Part shown: in pieces, positions 35,639-47,362 of the stretch | Position numbering within the stretch: position 1 is the first letter of the stretch | How the letters are laid out: each line of letters starts with the position of its first letter | From: Pseudomonas sp. PDM16 | Lineage (GTDB): Bacteria; Pseudomonadota; Gammaproteobacteria; Pseudomonadales; Pseudomonadaceae | DNA length: 64,000 nt | Direction of reading: 5' to 3' | Assembly (NCBI RefSeq): GCF_014851865.1 | Contig: NZ_JACVAM010000002.1 | Coordinates: forward strand, 620,001-684,000 | Notes under the pieces: generated by a model | Database searches by the model: none | What the model was told of the DNA's origin: nothing | The model's input: only the letters and a program-made list of their open reading frames with translations | Position numbers and translations under genes: made by a program

Positions 35639-37246
35639 TCAGGTCTGGAACTGCAGTACCGAGCCCTGCATGCTGCGCGCCACGCTGTCCAGGCGCTGCG
35701 CGGCGGCGGCCAGCTCGTCCACCGTGTGGCTGTTCTGCTGCGACATGCGGGCAATCTGCTCGACGCGCTGGGCCACCTCGCTGGACGCCTTGCTCTGTTC
35801 GCCGATGGTGTGGGAAATCTCCTCCACCACCTCGGCGGCGCGCTGAGCGCCACCACGAATCTCACTGATCGACTCGCCAGCCTGGCGTGCCAGGTTGACC
35901 CCGTCGTTCACCCGTGTCACCCCAGCCTGCATGCTGTTCACCGCCTGGACGGTACTGCTACGGATGCGCTCGATCATGCCGGTGATTTCCTGGGTCGACT
36001 GCGCCGTACGTGCAGCCAGGTTGCGCACCTCATCGGCGACCACGGCGAAGCCGCGACCTGCCTCGCCGGCACGCGCCGCCTCGATGGCAGCGTTGAGCGC
36101 GAGCAGGTTGGTCTGCTCGGCGATGCTGTTGATGACCTGAATGATCGAGTGGATTTCCTCGGACGACTGGCCCAGCGCCGTGATGGTGCTGGATGACTCG
36201 TTGACCGCCTCGGCGATGCGGCTCATACCGTCGACCACACCGAGGATCACCTGGCCACCGTTGCTGGCCAGCTGTTCGGACTGTGAGGAGATGTCCTGGG
36301 CGTTGCGCGCGTGGTCGGCGATCTGCGCAATGTTGTGGATCATCTGCTCCATGGCGGCGGCCATGCTGGTGGCGTTGTCCGATTCCTCGCGGGCGCTGTG
36401 GACGATGCTCTGCGAGGCGCCGCTGAGGTTCTGCGCGGTGTTCTGCAACTGCTCGCTCTCGCGGCGGATGGTCTCGATCATCTGCCGCAGGTTGTTCTGC
36501 ATCTCGGCCAGGGACTGCTGCAGCTGGCCGGCCTCGTCGTTGCTGTCGATCTGGATGATGCTGCGCAGGTTGCCCTGGGCAATGGCTCGGGCTACGGCGA
36601 TGGTCTTGCCGAGTGGGCGCAGCACGGTCTTCATCAGGTGGCTGGTGAGCAGGGCGAGCAGCAGGCACACCAGCAGGATGCCGCCAATCAGCAGCCAGGC
36701 GGCGTGCTGGGTGGCGACCTCACTGTCGCTGCGCACCTGGGCGGCGTGCTGTTCGATCAACTCGCTGAGTGCCTCGTTCTTCTCCTCCAGCTCGCCGAAG
36801 CTCTGCTCGAAGGCAGGCATCTCGGCGCGTGCCGCCTGCGGGTCGCTCAAGGCCAGGCCGACGATGCGCTCGGCCTGGGCGATGTAGGCATTGAGCGCCG
36901 GTTGCGACTGGCCGATGGCCTGGCGGATCTCCTCGCTCAGCGGCAGCGCGGCGTTGGCCGCCATGGTGCGTTGGAACCACTGGCTGTGTTCCTGCAGGTC
37001 GGTGCGGACCTGCTTGGCTGCTGCAGTGTCGCCGGGTGGGGCATAGAAGGCGGCCAGCACGTCGGCGCGCAGGGCGTCGTGCATCATGTCGCCCTCCAGA
37101 TGATTGCGCAGGGCGCTGACGCTCAGCTCGCTGCTGGCTAGCACCTCCGCCAGGCGTACCTGCCCCCAGTAGCCGACGCCGCCGAGCAGGGCGGCGGCGA
37201 CCACGCTGATGGCGCCGCAGGCGATCATTTTCTGGCGGATGTTCAT
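35639..37246 (-). CDS. Methyl-accepting chemotaxis protein
   Basis: A 535-residue chemoreceptor. It has a transmembrane helix at about 9-29 and a periplasmic four-helix-type ligand domain (about 30-183). A second helix ([20 protein letters not shown]) is followed by HAMP (about 205-260) and a signalling domain. The kinase-contact hairpin tip reads [20 protein letters not shown]. Ends SVLQFQT, without the CheR/CheB pentapeptide seen in some receptors. No chemotaxis kinase genes adjacent. Ligand unknown. Confidence 0.94.
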   Translation of the reverse strand: MNIRQKMIACGAISVVAAALLGGVGYWGQVRLAEVLASSELSVSALRNHLEGDMMHDALRADVLAAFYAPPGDTAAAKQVRTDLQEHSQWFQRTMAANAALPLSEEIRQAIGQSQPALNAYIAQAERIVGLALSDPQAARAEMPAFEQSFGELEEKNEALSELIEQHAAQVRSDSEVATQHAAWLLIGGILLVCLLLALLTSHLMKTVLRPLGKTIAVARAIAQGNLRSIIQIDSNDEAGQLQQSLAEMQNNLRQMIETIRRESEQLQNTAQNLSGASQSIVHSAREESDNATSMAAAMEQMIHNIAQIADHARNAQDISSQSEQLASNGGQVILGVVDGMSRIAEAVNESSSTITALGQSSEEIHSIIQVINSIAEQTNLLALNAAIEAARAGEAGRGFAVVADEVRNLAARTAQSTQEITGMIERIRSSTVQAVNSMQAGVTRVNDGVNLARQAGESISEIRGGAQRAAEVVEEISHTIGEQSKASSEVAQRVEQIARMSQQNSHTVDELAAAAQRLDSVARSMQGSVLQFQT

Positions 37247-37309
37247 GCTGCTGTCTCCAACGGCTGAGTGTTCGTCAAGCCTAGTTCAGAGACAGCAGGG
37301 TGAGAGGTA

Positions 37310-38353
37310 TCAGGGTTTGCCTTGCAGAGCGCTGGCCCAGGCCAGCAGTTCCACTGGTTGGCGCTGATTCCAGATGCGTTGCCAGAGCACCAGCATGTGC
37401 TCCGCCGAACCCCGGCTGAACGGCAGGCGGTCGACCCAGGGTAGTGCCTGCCAGCGCTCCCCGCGTCGTTCGGCCATGATGAAACGGAACGGATGGAAAC
37501 CGGTCATGCCCAGGCGCAGGTCGGTGACGATCAGCTCGTTGCCGACCTGGTCGTAGCGCAGCACACCGTGGGTGAACCATTCCAGACGCTGGTGCTGCGG
37601 CGAGTCACGTAGCACCTCGGCCAGTTCGGCACCACGGGGAATGCGCTCGAGCCGGGGCGGTCGGTCGTCGAACCAACTCACCAGCGCCTCGTGGTAGTCC
37701 GCGCCGTCCACCACCGTGACGCGCCACAGTAGGCTGTTGAACGGTGTCGGTGTGCTGAACAGCACATCGGACTGGATGCCGCGCTCGGCCAGCACGTCCT
37801 GTACCCGTTGTTCCGCCATCCACTTGCCGGCCAGGGTGCTGGCCAGGTAGATGCTGGACAGGCACAGCGCCGAGATAGCTAACCACTGCGGCCGGTCGCG
37901 CAGGCCACGGACCAGGCCGACGATCACCGCCACCAACAGCGGCACGGTGTACAGCGGGTCGATGATGAAGATCGATGACCAGGCCACTGGTGGTGTCTGT
38001 AATGGCCAGAACAGCTGGGTCCCGTAGCTGGTGAAGGCGTCTAGCAATGGATGGGTGATCAGCGCCAGCCACACGGCAAAGAACAGCCGTCGCGTGGAAT
38101 AGGCCGGGTTGGGCCGCAGCCAGCGTGCCAGCAGGGTAATCGCCACGGCCAGCAGACTGAGCACCAGCAACGAGTGGCTGAAGCCGCGGTGGTAGGTCAT
38201 GTCGGCCACGGCGTCGCCGTAGTCGATGATCACGTCGAGGTCGGGCAGGGTGCCGAGCATGGCGCCGTAGAGCAGGGCGCGCCGGCCTTGCCAGCGGCCG
38301 AGCAGGGCGCCCTGGATGCTGGCGCCGAGGACCGCCTGGGTGATGGAGTCCAT
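37310..38353 (-). CDS. YdjM-like membrane-bound metal-dependent hydrolase
   Basis: A 347-residue inner-membrane protein of the YdjM/DUF457 family, annotated as metal-dependent hydrolases. The family signature is in the first 70 residues: [28 protein letters not shown] and [16 protein letters not shown], giving the conserved Asp and His residues. About four transmembrane helices and a soluble C-terminal region follow. Physiological substrate unknown; YdjM in E. coli is LexA-controlled, but I see no SOS box here. It points the same way as the chemoreceptor, 63 bases away. Confidence 0.85.
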   Translation of the reverse strand: MDSITQAVLGASIQGALLGRWQGRRALLYGAMLGTLPDLDVIIDYGDAVADMTYHRGFSHSLLVLSLLAVAITLLARWLRPNPAYSTRRLFFAVWLALITHPLLDAFTSYGTQLFWPLQTPPVAWSSIFIIDPLYTVPLLVAVIVGLVRGLRDRPQWLAISALCLSSIYLASTLAGKWMAEQRVQDVLAERGIQSDVLFSTPTPFNSLLWRVTVVDGADYHEALVSWFDDRPPRLERIPRGAELAEVLRDSPQHQRLEWFTHGVLRYDQVGNELIVTDLRLGMTGFHPFRFIMAERRGERWQALPWVDRLPFSRGSAEHMLVLWQRIWNQRQPVELLAWASALQGKP

Positions 38354-38488
38354 GAGTTGTCCCGTAAAAAAAGCAGGTCGCTAACTTATCGCCGGCCACG
38401 TTCAGCGGCAGCCGGGAAATTCCGACGAAAGATTTCAACCGCGTGCGGCGTTACAGTGTCGGTATTGCAACGCACCAGGAGTTTTCCC

Positions 38489-40308
<1,820 letters not shown>

Positions 40309-40312
<4 letters not shown>

Positions 40313-41025
40313 ATGCATTGGCCGATCTGATTCTGCCCGAGGGTGTCGAGGGGCAGGCCTATGCCGACGGCCAGGCCCTGGCCGAGGCGCTGGCGCTGCA
40401 GGTGGCCGAGGCGCTGCGCGTTGCCGTGAGCGAACGGGGCCGGGCGCTGCTGGTGGTGTCCGGCGGGCGCAGCCCGGTGCCGTTCTTCGAATGCCTGGCT
40501 CGCCAAGAGCTGCCCTGGGCCAAGGTCCAGGTGAGCCTGGCCGATGAGCGCTGGGTGCCGCCAAGCCATGCCGACAGCAACGAGGCGTTGGTGCGCCGCC
40601 ACCTGCTGCAGGGGCTGGCGGCCCCGGCGACGATGCTCGGCCTGTACCACCCGGCGGAAAACCTGGAGGAGGCCGCACGCCTGGCCGAACAGTCGCTGGC
40701 CGCGCTGCCGACCATCGATGTGCTGGTGCTGGGCATGGGCGATGATGGCCACACCGCCTCGCTGTTCCCGCAAAGCCCGTTGCTGGTCGAGGCCCTGAGT
40801 CCAACGTGCCCGCGTAGCGTGCTGCCGATGCAGGCACCGACCGAGCCCCGTCAACGGTTGACCCAGACCCTGCCGCCGCTGACCGCCGCACGCCTGTCGC
40901 TGCTGGCGATACAGGACACGACCAAGCTGGCTACGCTGAACCGGGTTCTGCAGCCTGGTCCGGCGACCGATATGCCAATTCGAGCCTTTCTACAGGCACC
41001 GTTGCAGATCCACTGGTGCCCGTAG
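40309..41025 (+). CDS. pgl: 6-phosphogluconolactonase
   Basis: A 238-residue lactonase of the glucosamine-6-phosphate-isomerase-like fold that hydrolyses 6-phosphogluconolactone. Signatures are [24 protein letters not shown] and [17 protein letters not shown]. The ATG overlaps the edd stop by four bases, giving coupled synthesis of the lactonase and the dehydratase that uses its product. No zwf or eda in the window. Confidence 0.95.
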
Positions 41026-41038
41026 CGCAGCTGTGGAC

Positions 41039-41092
41039 GTAGGGTGCGCTGTGCGCACCGCGTCGGTGTCATCGGTGCGGATGACGCACGCG
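41039..41092. repeat. GTAGGGTGCGC-type element after pgl
   Basis: Starts GTAGGGTGCGC 13 bases after the pgl stop and continues with GTGCGCACC and a second GC-rich palindromic block. Same family as 35571 and, more distantly, 27094. The right end is approximate. Confidence 0.55.
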
Positions 41093-41225
41093 GCCTCTGC
41101 ACCGGCAAAAAAATTACCGTGGCTTGTCGAAATGCCGGGGCGCCGCTCGACCAGAGAGCAGTACCCCATGTCGGGGGACCCTGGAGCGCCGACCGGCGCT
41201 TCCGCCAAAGACGAGGAGAAGGACG

Positions 41226-41648
41226 ATGCGTTTCATGGTGATAGTCAAAGCCACCGCCGATTCGGAAGCCGGCGTGATGCCCAGTGAGGAGTTGCTGGCG
41301 GCCATGGGCCAATACAACGAAGAACTGGTGGCGGCCGGTGTGATGAAGGCCGGCGAGGGCCTGCACCCGAGCAGCAAAGGTGTGCGCGTGCAGTTCTCCG
41401 GCAGCCAGCGCAGTGTGGTCGACGGACCCTTCACCGAGACCAAGGAGCTGATTGCCGGCTTCTGGCTGTGGGAAGTGGCGTCGCTGGCCGAGTGCATCGA
41501 GTGGGTCAAGCGTTGCCCGAACCCGATGCCCGGTGATTCGGAAATCGAGATTCGCCAGGTTTTCGAGGCCGAGGACTTCGGCGAGGAATTCACCCCGGAA
41601 CTGCGCGAGCAGGAAGACCGACTGCGCGCCCGCATGGCCACCGAGTAA
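41226..41648 (+). CDS. YCII-related protein (YciI/DGPF family)
   Basis: A 140-residue small cytoplasmic protein of the YCII family (MRFMVIVKATADSE start, GVRVQFSGSQ, VVDGPFTETKELIAGFW with the DGPF motif). Such proteins often sit beside ECF sigma factors or VOC proteins; the biochemical role is unknown. A strong GAGGAGAAGG precedes the ATG at 41226. The next gene begins ten bases after its stop, so the two form an operon. Confidence 0.88.
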   Translation: MRFMVIVKATADSEAGVMPSEELLAAMGQYNEELVAAGVMKAGEGLHPSSKGVRVQFSGSQRSVVDGPFTETKELIAGFWLWEVASLAECIEWVKRCPNPMPGDSEIEIRQVFEAEDFGEEFTPELREQEDRLRARMATE

Positions 41649-41658
41649 GGAGCCGCAC

Positions 41659-42078
41659 ATGCATATTCATGCCTACCTGATTTTCGACGGCCAGTGTGCC
41701 GACGCCTTCCGCTTCTACGCCGAGGTATTGGGCGGCGAGCTGATGGTGATGACCTTCGGCGACAGCCCGGTCTGCGACGATGTGGCGCCGGAGCACCGCA
41801 ACCGCACGATGCACGCCAGCCTCAATCGTGATGGTCAGTTATTGATGGGCTCGGACACCATGCCGGGCCACCCCTACGAGGGCATCAAGGGCTGCCATAT
41901 CTCCATCCAGGCTGACGACATGGCCCATGCCGAGCGTGTGTATCGGGCTCTGTCGGCCCAGGGCTCGGTCGAAATGGAGTTGCAGAAGACCTTCTGGGCG
42001 GAAGGCTTCGCCATGCTCACTGACCGCTTCGGCGTGCCGTGGATGATCAACTTCTCCGGCGACTGCCAGGAGTCTTGA
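41659..42078 (+). CDS. PhnB-like VOC-family protein
   Basis: A 139-residue glyoxalase-fold (vicinal oxygen chelate) protein of the PhnB/YjdN group. The pattern reads HAYLIFDGQCADAFRFYAEV ... NRTMHASLNRDGQLLMGSD ... DRFGVPWMINF. Enzymatic function is not known for this group. It probably forms an operon with the YCII gene. Confidence 0.9.
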   Translation: MHIHAYLIFDGQCADAFRFYAEVLGGELMVMTFGDSPVCDDVAPEHRNRTMHASLNRDGQLLMGSDTMPGHPYEGIKGCHISIQADDMAHAERVYRALSAQGSVEMELQKTFWAEGFAMLTDRFGVPWMINFSGDCQES

Positions 42079-42187
42079 CGGGCGAAGCGGGGCGGCTATC
42101 TGTCGCCCATGCCGTCATCGCGGCTCAGGGGTTTCGAGCGGTGGTGCGGTATGCTGGGCGTCCCATTCTTTGCGGCGCCCATTTCCC

Positions 42188-42601
42188 ATGCTGGTGATCT
42201 CCAACAGCGTCCACCTGCCCGATGACGAGGTCGAGCTGACCGCCATCCGCGCCCAAGGCGCCGGCGGGCAGAACGTCAACAAGGTTTCCAGCGCCGTGCA
42301 CCTGCGTTTCGACAGCCAGGCCTCGTCGCTACCGCCGTTCTACAAGGAACGCCTGCTGGAACTGCGCGACAGCCGCATTACCGAGGGCGGCGTGGTGATC
42401 ATCAAGGCCCAGCAGTACCGCACCCAGGAGCAGAACCGTGCCGATGCCCTGGAGCGCCTGTCCGAGCTGATCCGCAGCGCCGGCAAGACCGAGAAGGCGC
42501 GCCGTCCGACCAAGCCCACCTTGGGTTCAAAGAAACGCCGCCTGGAAGGCAAGAGCAAGCGCGGCGCGATCAAGGCTGGACGCGGCAAGGTGGACTTCTA
42601 G
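42188..42601 (+). CDS. arfB: Alternative ribosome-rescue factor ArfB (peptidyl-tRNA hydrolase)
   Basis: A 137-residue release-factor-like protein that hydrolyses peptidyl-tRNA on stalled ribosomes. The catalytic GGQ is in AIRAQGAGGQNVNKVSSAVH (about residue 27). The C-terminus is the expected Lys/Arg-rich tail that enters the empty mRNA channel (GSKKRRLEGKSKRGAIKAGR). Length matches E. coli ArfB (YaeJ). ATG 42188 chosen as it gives the usual MLVISNSV start. Confidence 0.96.
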   Translation: MLVISNSVHLPDDEVELTAIRAQGAGGQNVNKVSSAVHLRFDSQASSLPPFYKERLLELRDSRITEGGVVIIKAQQYRTQEQNRADALERLSELIRSAGKTEKARRPTKPTLGSKKRRLEGKSKRGAIKAGRGKVDF

Positions 42602-42703
42602 GTCGCCTGTTCGTCGGGCGAGGGTGTAGCTAATTGCCACTGCGCAATTCGCCTGTGTATAACCGAGCATCGGTTCCGCTCGTCAACACAGGGATGTTGC
42701 CTC

Positions 42704-44026
42704 ATGACTCAATCGCTTACCGCCCGCCAGAACGCCCAGCAACTGCTTGCCACCGCCCAGGAGCAGATCGAGCGGCTGCAACACATCGAGCCCTATCTGA
42801 TCGACCTTTCCCTGCGTGAGAACCCGGTGGGTGCGCGCATTGGCCAGACCTTGGCGGACAAATTGGCGATCCTGCCCAAGCTGCGCGAGTTCGGTTTCCG
42901 GAACATCCTCCTTGGCACGCTCGACTATTCCTACCCGAACGAGCTGGAGGTCGACGACGACTTCATGATGTACCTGCGCGATCACCAGATCGACACGACT
43001 GGCTGCTTTGCCTTCACCGCCATGGGCCTGGTGGATGCCGCCGGCCACTTCGTGCCCGATCCATCGCAGCTCAAGCTGCGTGACTACCAGGTGCCCAACA
43101 CCCTGCACGAGATCTACCTGAGCAAGGAGGGCATGGCCGGCCAGTACGACCTGGCCACCGTGCTGCGCAGCCTGCCGGCCAGCATCCAGTGGCTGCAGGA
43201 CAACATCCGTGGTGACCACGGTGGCGCGCCGCGCATCCTGATCAACATCGTCGATGGCTGTGACGCCTTCGCCGAGAACCCGGACGGCGTGTTCGAGGTG
43301 CTGGCCATGCTCGCCGAGCAGCCCATCGAGGGTATCAGCATCGAGGACGACCGTGGCACCTACCTGCCGCTGCAGGTCGGCGCCTTCGTCGGTGCGGCCC
43401 GTGCCTTCCTGCCGGCACCGCTGAAGATCGTGGTGCACCTGCATGCCGGTGGCGGCTTCGAGAACGCCTCGCTGATCGAGGCCCTGCTCAATGGCGCGGA
43501 CGGCGCCTGGGGTGGCCTGCCCAAGCGGGCGGCGATCATCGGCCACGCTTCGCTGGGCGAGCTGATCGCCAACCTGGTGCGGGTCGGCAATCCGCACATG
43601 CAGCAGTACCAGCTGGATCGCCTGTTACCGCTGGCTACCAACCTGCAGGAGCTGGACGACGAAGCGCAGGTGCCAGACGATCTGCCGATCCTCGGTCACA
43701 ACGCCTACCGCCTGCCGCTGAGCTTCTTCCGGCAGATTCCCGGACGCTTCATGGACCTGCCGCCGGAAGCCATCGGTGGCACCTATCGCTACCGTATCTG
43801 CCCGCTGGTCAGCGACACGGCAGTGATTGCCGGTCGTCTGGAAGAGGTCTGTGGCCGGCCGGCGGGGGACTTCCCCCAGGCCGTGTTGGAGCAGATGATC
43901 TTCATCATGCGTCGTGACCTGCGCGCCGGTGAGCGTATCGCCTACGATCAGCCGGACAATCTGATGCAGCTGTACGCCCGCGCCGTGCGTGCGTGCGAGA
44001 CTCTCGTTGCACAAGCCGAGGCCTGA
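42704..44026 (+). CDS. DRE-TIM metallolyase-like protein (HMGL/isopropylmalate-synthase superfamily)
   Basis: A 440-residue protein with the landmarks of the HMG-CoA lyase/IPM synthase TIM barrel. YLIDLSLREN (Asp34, Arg38, Glu39) stands in for the usual DTTLRDG, and the metal-binding HxH is in KIVVHLHAGGGF (His245, His247), followed by LLNGADGAWGG. It lacks the regulatory C-domain of IPM synthase and its acceptor-binding motifs differ, so the substrate is unknown. A PAS-GGDEF gene begins three bases after its stop, suggesting coupled expression with cyclic-di-GMP signalling. Superfamily call by pattern; function open. Confidence 0.75.
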   Translation: MTQSLTARQNAQQLLATAQEQIERLQHIEPYLIDLSLRENPVGARIGQTLADKLAILPKLREFGFRNILLGTLDYSYPNELEVDDDFMMYLRDHQIDTTGCFAFTAMGLVDAAGHFVPDPSQLKLRDYQVPNTLHEIYLSKEGMAGQYDLATVLRSLPASIQWLQDNIRGDHGGAPRILINIVDGCDAFAENPDGVFEVLAMLAEQPIEGISIEDDRGTYLPLQVGAFVGAARAFLPAPLKIVVHLHAGGGFENASLIEALLNGADGAWGGLPKRAAIIGHASLGELIANLVRVGNPHMQQYQLDRLLPLATNLQELDDEAQVPDDLPILGHNAYRLPLSFFRQIPGRFMDLPPEAIGGTYRYRICPLVSDTAVIAGRLEEVCGRPAGDFPQAVLEQMIFIMRRDLRAGERIAYDQPDNLMQLYARAVRACETLVAQAEA

Positions 44027-44029
44027 ACC

Positions 44030-44983
44030 GTGGAAACCGATAGCGCCGTGTACAAGACTCTGCTCGAGTCGACCAAGGCCATCCCCTGGAAGATCGACTG
44101 GAAGAGCATGACCTTCGCCTACATCGGCCCGCAGATCGAGCCGTTGCTGGGCTGGACGCAGCAGAGTTGGATCAGCGCCAACGACTGGGCCGAACGCATC
44201 CACGAGGAAGACCGCGAGCGGGTGGTCAATTTCTGCATCGCCCAGTCCCAGTGCGGCATCGACCACGAGGCTGACTACCGCGCGCTGACCAAGGACGGCG
44301 ACTACGTGTGGATTCGCGACGTGGTGCACGTGATGCGTGACGCCAACGGCGAGACCGAGGCGCTGGTTGGCTTCATGTTCGACATCAGCGAGCGCAAGAA
44401 GACCGAGGAGCAGCTGCTGGTCTTGCAGAAGCAGCTGGAGGAGTACTCCTACAAGGATGGTCTCACGGGCATCAACAATCGGCGCATGTTCGACTCGATC
44501 ATCGAGATCGAGTGGGGCAATGCTCAGCGCACTCGCCGACCACTGTCGCTGATCCTGCTGGATATCGACTTCTTCAAGCAATTCAACGACCACTATGGCC
44601 ATATCCGGGGCGACGACTGCCTCAAGCGCATCGGCCAGGTGTTGCACGGCGTAGCGGCCCGCCCGCGTGACTGTGTGGCGCGCTTCGGCGGTGAGGAGTT
44701 CGTGCTGGTGCTGCCGGAGACCGACGGCGAGTCGGCGAAGCAGATCGCCGAGCGCTGCCGCAAGTTGGTGCGCAAGGAGCGTATTGCCCATGAGCAATCC
44801 AACGTCGCGCAACTGGTAACCGTCAGCCTCGGCGTTGGCACCATCATCCCGGAGGTCGGCGATTCGTCATTGGTCTTCATCGAGGCAGTGGACCGCCTGC
44901 TCTATCAGGCCAAGCAGCAGGGCCGTGATCGCCTGCTGCATGGGCACTGTAGTGGTGGTGAAACCGAAGCCTGCCAGGCCTAG
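44030..44983 (+). CDS. PAS-GGDEF diguanylate cyclase
   Basis: A 317-residue soluble sensor enzyme making cyclic di-GMP. An N-terminal PAS/PAC domain (about 8-125; WKSMTFAYIGPQIEPLLGW, LVGFMFDISERKKTEE) is followed by a GGDEF domain with GGEEF at 220-224 and an RPRD inhibitory site at 211-214, so it should be active and feedback-controlled. The start is GTG, three bases after the metallolyase-like gene. Its TAG shares CTAG with the stop of the convergent transporter gene. Confidence 0.93.
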   Translation: METDSAVYKTLLESTKAIPWKIDWKSMTFAYIGPQIEPLLGWTQQSWISANDWAERIHEEDRERVVNFCIAQSQCGIDHEADYRALTKDGDYVWIRDVVHVMRDANGETEALVGFMFDISERKKTEEQLLVLQKQLEEYSYKDGLTGINNRRMFDSIIEIEWGNAQRTRRPLSLILLDIDFFKQFNDHYGHIRGDDCLKRIGQVLHGVAARPRDCVARFGGEEFVLVLPETDGESAKQIAERCRKLVRKERIAHEQSNVAQLVTVSLGVGTIIPEVGDSSLVFIEAVDRLLYQAKQQGRDRLLHGHCSGGETEACQA

Positions 44984-45747
44984 GCGCGCACCCAGCGCTG
45001 ACGGGTCCAGCCGCTCAGCGCATCCACGGCGAACACCAGTACCAGCATGGCCAGGATCACCGTGCTGGCCTGTGCCTCCTGGAACAGGCTGAGGCTGACG
45101 TAGAGCATCTGCCCCAGGCCGCCGGCGCCGACGAAACCGAGCACGCTGGCCATGCGGATATTGTTTTCCCAGCGATACAGCGAATAGGCCAAGAGCTGCG
45201 GCCACAGGTTGGGCAGGGTGCCGTAGCAGAAGGCCGCGACCTGGCCGCCGCCCTGCAGACGGATCGCCTCGGCCGGCGCCGTGGGCGTGTTCTCCAGTGC
45301 TTCGGCGAACAGCCGGCCGAGTACGCCGGCCGTGTGCAGGGCTAGGGCCAGGGTGCCGGCATTGGGTCCGAGGCCGGCGGCCAGCACCATCAGCGCTGCC
45401 CACACCAGTTCCGGAATCGCCCGCAGGCCATTGAGCAGTAGGCGCACCAGACCCTGGGCGAGGTTGCCGAAGCGCCCGGCTGCCGGTAGCGCCAGGAGCA
45501 GGCCGAGCACGGCGGCGAGCAGGGTGCCGAGGGCCGACATGGCCAGGGTCTCCAGCGCGCCACGGCCGATGGCCAGCAGATGCCCGCCGCTCAGGTCCGG
45601 CTGCAGGAAGCGCGAGGCGTAATTGGCCATGTGCCGCAGGTTGTCCGAATCGCCCAGTGCGGCAAGCTCCAGGCCCAGGTAGGCGAAAGAAGCGAGCACG
45701 GCCGCGAGGATCGCCAGCAGCAGGGCGAGATTGACCAGCCGGCTCAT
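44980..45747 (-). CDS. PhnE-type ABC permease, second copy
   Basis: A 255-residue inner-membrane permease with about six helices and the EAA-type loop (RLQGGGQVAAFCYGTLPNLW, then [20 protein letters not shown]). The ATG at 45747 overlaps the stop of the first permease gene by four bases; a longer upstream frame is shadow. It forms a heterodimeric channel with its neighbour. Last gene of the four-gene transporter operon. Confidence 0.9.
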   Translation of the reverse strand: MSRLVNLALLLAILAAVLASFAYLGLELAALGDSDNLRHMANYASRFLQPDLSGGHLLAIGRGALETLAMSALGTLLAAVLGLLLALPAAGRFGNLAQGLVRLLLNGLRAIPELVWAALMVLAAGLGPNAGTLALALHTAGVLGRLFAEALENTPTAPAEAIRLQGGGQVAAFCYGTLPNLWPQLLAYSLYRWENNIRMASVLGFVGAGGLGQMLYVSLSLFQEAQASTVILAMLVLVFAVDALSGWTRQRWVRA

Positions 45748-46571
45748 GCCAGTCTCCCGCGCAGTACGCGGCTGAGGGCATCGGCCAGCAGTACCAGCAG
45801 CAGGAAGGTCAGCAGCATGCTGGCCACCTCGCCACCGGCGAACATGCGCAGCGACAGGTCGATCTGCTGGCCCAGGCCGCCGGCGCCGACGAAGCCCATC
45901 ACCACCGAGGCGCGGATCGCGCATTCCCAGCGGTACACGGTGTAGGAGGTCAGCTCGGCGGCGGCATTCGGCAGCAGGCCATAGACGAAGGCGGCGAGTC
46001 GGCCGCTGCCGCTTTGCAGCAGGGCGTGCATGGGGCGCTGGTCGACCGACTCGAGGATTTCCGCATAGACCTTGCCGAGCATGCCGGCGTAGGTGATGGC
46101 GATGGCGAGCACGCCAGCGGTGGGGCCGAGGCCGACGGCGCGGACGAACAGCAGGGCCCAGACGATCTCCGGCACGCTGCGCAGAAAGATCAGCAGGCCG
46201 CGTACCGGCCAGCGCAGGGCCTGGCCCAGTGCACTCGGGCGGCCGCCGCGCGAGGCCGCTGACAGTGACAGGCCGCGACTGGCGGCCAGGCCTGCCGGTA
46301 TCGCCACCAGCAGCGCCAGGGCCATGCCGGCGGTGGCGATGGCCAGGGTCTGCAGGGTGGCCTGTAGCAGCAGATCGAGGAACTCGGCGTTATGCGCTGG
46401 CGGCCAGAAGGCGGCGACGAAGCGGCCCATCTCGCTCTGGCTGTCGGCCTGCAGCAACACACCGGGGTTCAGCTCGGCGAGCTGGATGCCCGGCCATAAC
46501 AGGGCCACGGCCAGCACTGTCAGCAGCAGACGGGGCAGGGCGGCGGGGTCGCGGCTGTCGGTTCTCAGCAT
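45744..46571 (-). CDS. PhnE-type ABC permease, first copy
   Basis: A 275-residue inner-membrane permease of the phosphonate/phosphite family, with the conserved region [19 protein letters not shown] and [20 protein letters not shown]. It overlaps the ATPase gene by seven bases. Two different PhnE-like subunits in one operon are typical of phosphite and of the selD-linked transporters. Confidence 0.9.
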   Translation of the reverse strand: MLRTDSRDPAALPRLLLTVLAVALLWPGIQLAELNPGVLLQADSQSEMGRFVAAFWPPAHNAEFLDLLLQATLQTLAIATAGMALALLVAIPAGLAASRGLSLSAASRGGRPSALGQALRWPVRGLLIFLRSVPEIVWALLFVRAVGLGPTAGVLAIAITYAGMLGKVYAEILESVDQRPMHALLQSGSGRLAAFVYGLLPNAAAELTSYTVYRWECAIRASVVMGFVGAGGLGQQIDLSLRMFAGGEVASMLLTFLLLVLLADALSRVLRGRLA

Positions 46572-47362
46572 CGTGGAATCTGCAGGGTCAGCGTCGCCGC
46601 CGGCGCCTGCGGCGAGACCAACTGCTCGTTGGCATAGAGAGCGTCGAGCAAGTCCTGGGTGACTTCATTCGCCGGACGGTCGAAGGCGACCAGGCCGTCG
46701 CGCACTCCGACGATGCGCGGGAAGTGCGCCAGGGCCAGGTCCACCGCATGCAGGCTGGCGACCAGGGTCACGCCGTGGGCCTCGGCATGCCGGCAGAGCA
46801 CGCTCAGGGTGTGGTCGGCCAGCACCGGGTCCATGGCCGACACCGGCTCGTCGGCCAGCAGCAGCTCGGGGCCCTGGTACAGCGCGCGGGCGATGCCGAC
46901 ACGCTGCAACTGGCCGCCGGAGAGCTGCTGGCACTGGGCGAACAGCTTGTCGGTGAGGTCCAGGCGGGCGAGCACTTCCCTGGCGCCGGGAATATCGACG
47001 GGGTGCAGCAGGTTGAGCAGGCTCTTGCCCAGCCCCCACTGACCGAGCTTGCCGGCCAGCACGGCGGTGACCACCCGCTGCCGCGGTGGCAATGGCGGCG
47101 CCTGGTGGATCAGGCCGATGCGCGTGCGCAGGCGTTGGCGCGCACCGGCGGCGAGTTGCCAGGGCTGTGCGCCAAGCAGCTCGACCGTACCCGTAGAGGG
47201 GCGCAGGGCGGCGGCGAGCAGATTGAGCAGGCTGGACTTGCCGGCGCCGGACGGGCCGATGATGGCGACCCGTTCGCCACTGGCGATGGCCAGGTCCACG
47301 CCGCGCAGGGCGTGGACTGCGTTGCCGTGCTGCAGGGTCGCGCCGGTGAGGCGCAGGCTCAT
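46565..47362 (-). CDS. PhnC-type ABC transporter ATPase
   Basis: A 265-residue ATP-binding subunit. Walker A is GPSGAGKSS, the signature is [15 protein letters not shown], and Walker B is [13 protein letters not shown]. The ATG overlaps the stop of the binding-protein gene by four bases. It energises the transporter next to selD. Confidence 0.93.
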   Translation of the reverse strand: MSLRLTGATLQHGNAVHALRGVDLAIASGERVAIIGPSGAGKSSLLNLLAAALRPSTGTVELLGAQPWQLAAGARQRLRTRIGLIHQAPPLPPRQRVVTAVLAGKLGQWGLGKSLLNLLHPVDIPGAREVLARLDLTDKLFAQCQQLSGGQLQRVGIARALYQGPELLLADEPVSAMDPVLADHTLSVLCRHAEAHGVTLVASLHAVDLALAHFPRIVGVRDGLVAFDRPANEVTQDLLDALYANEQLVSPQAPAATLTLQIPRC

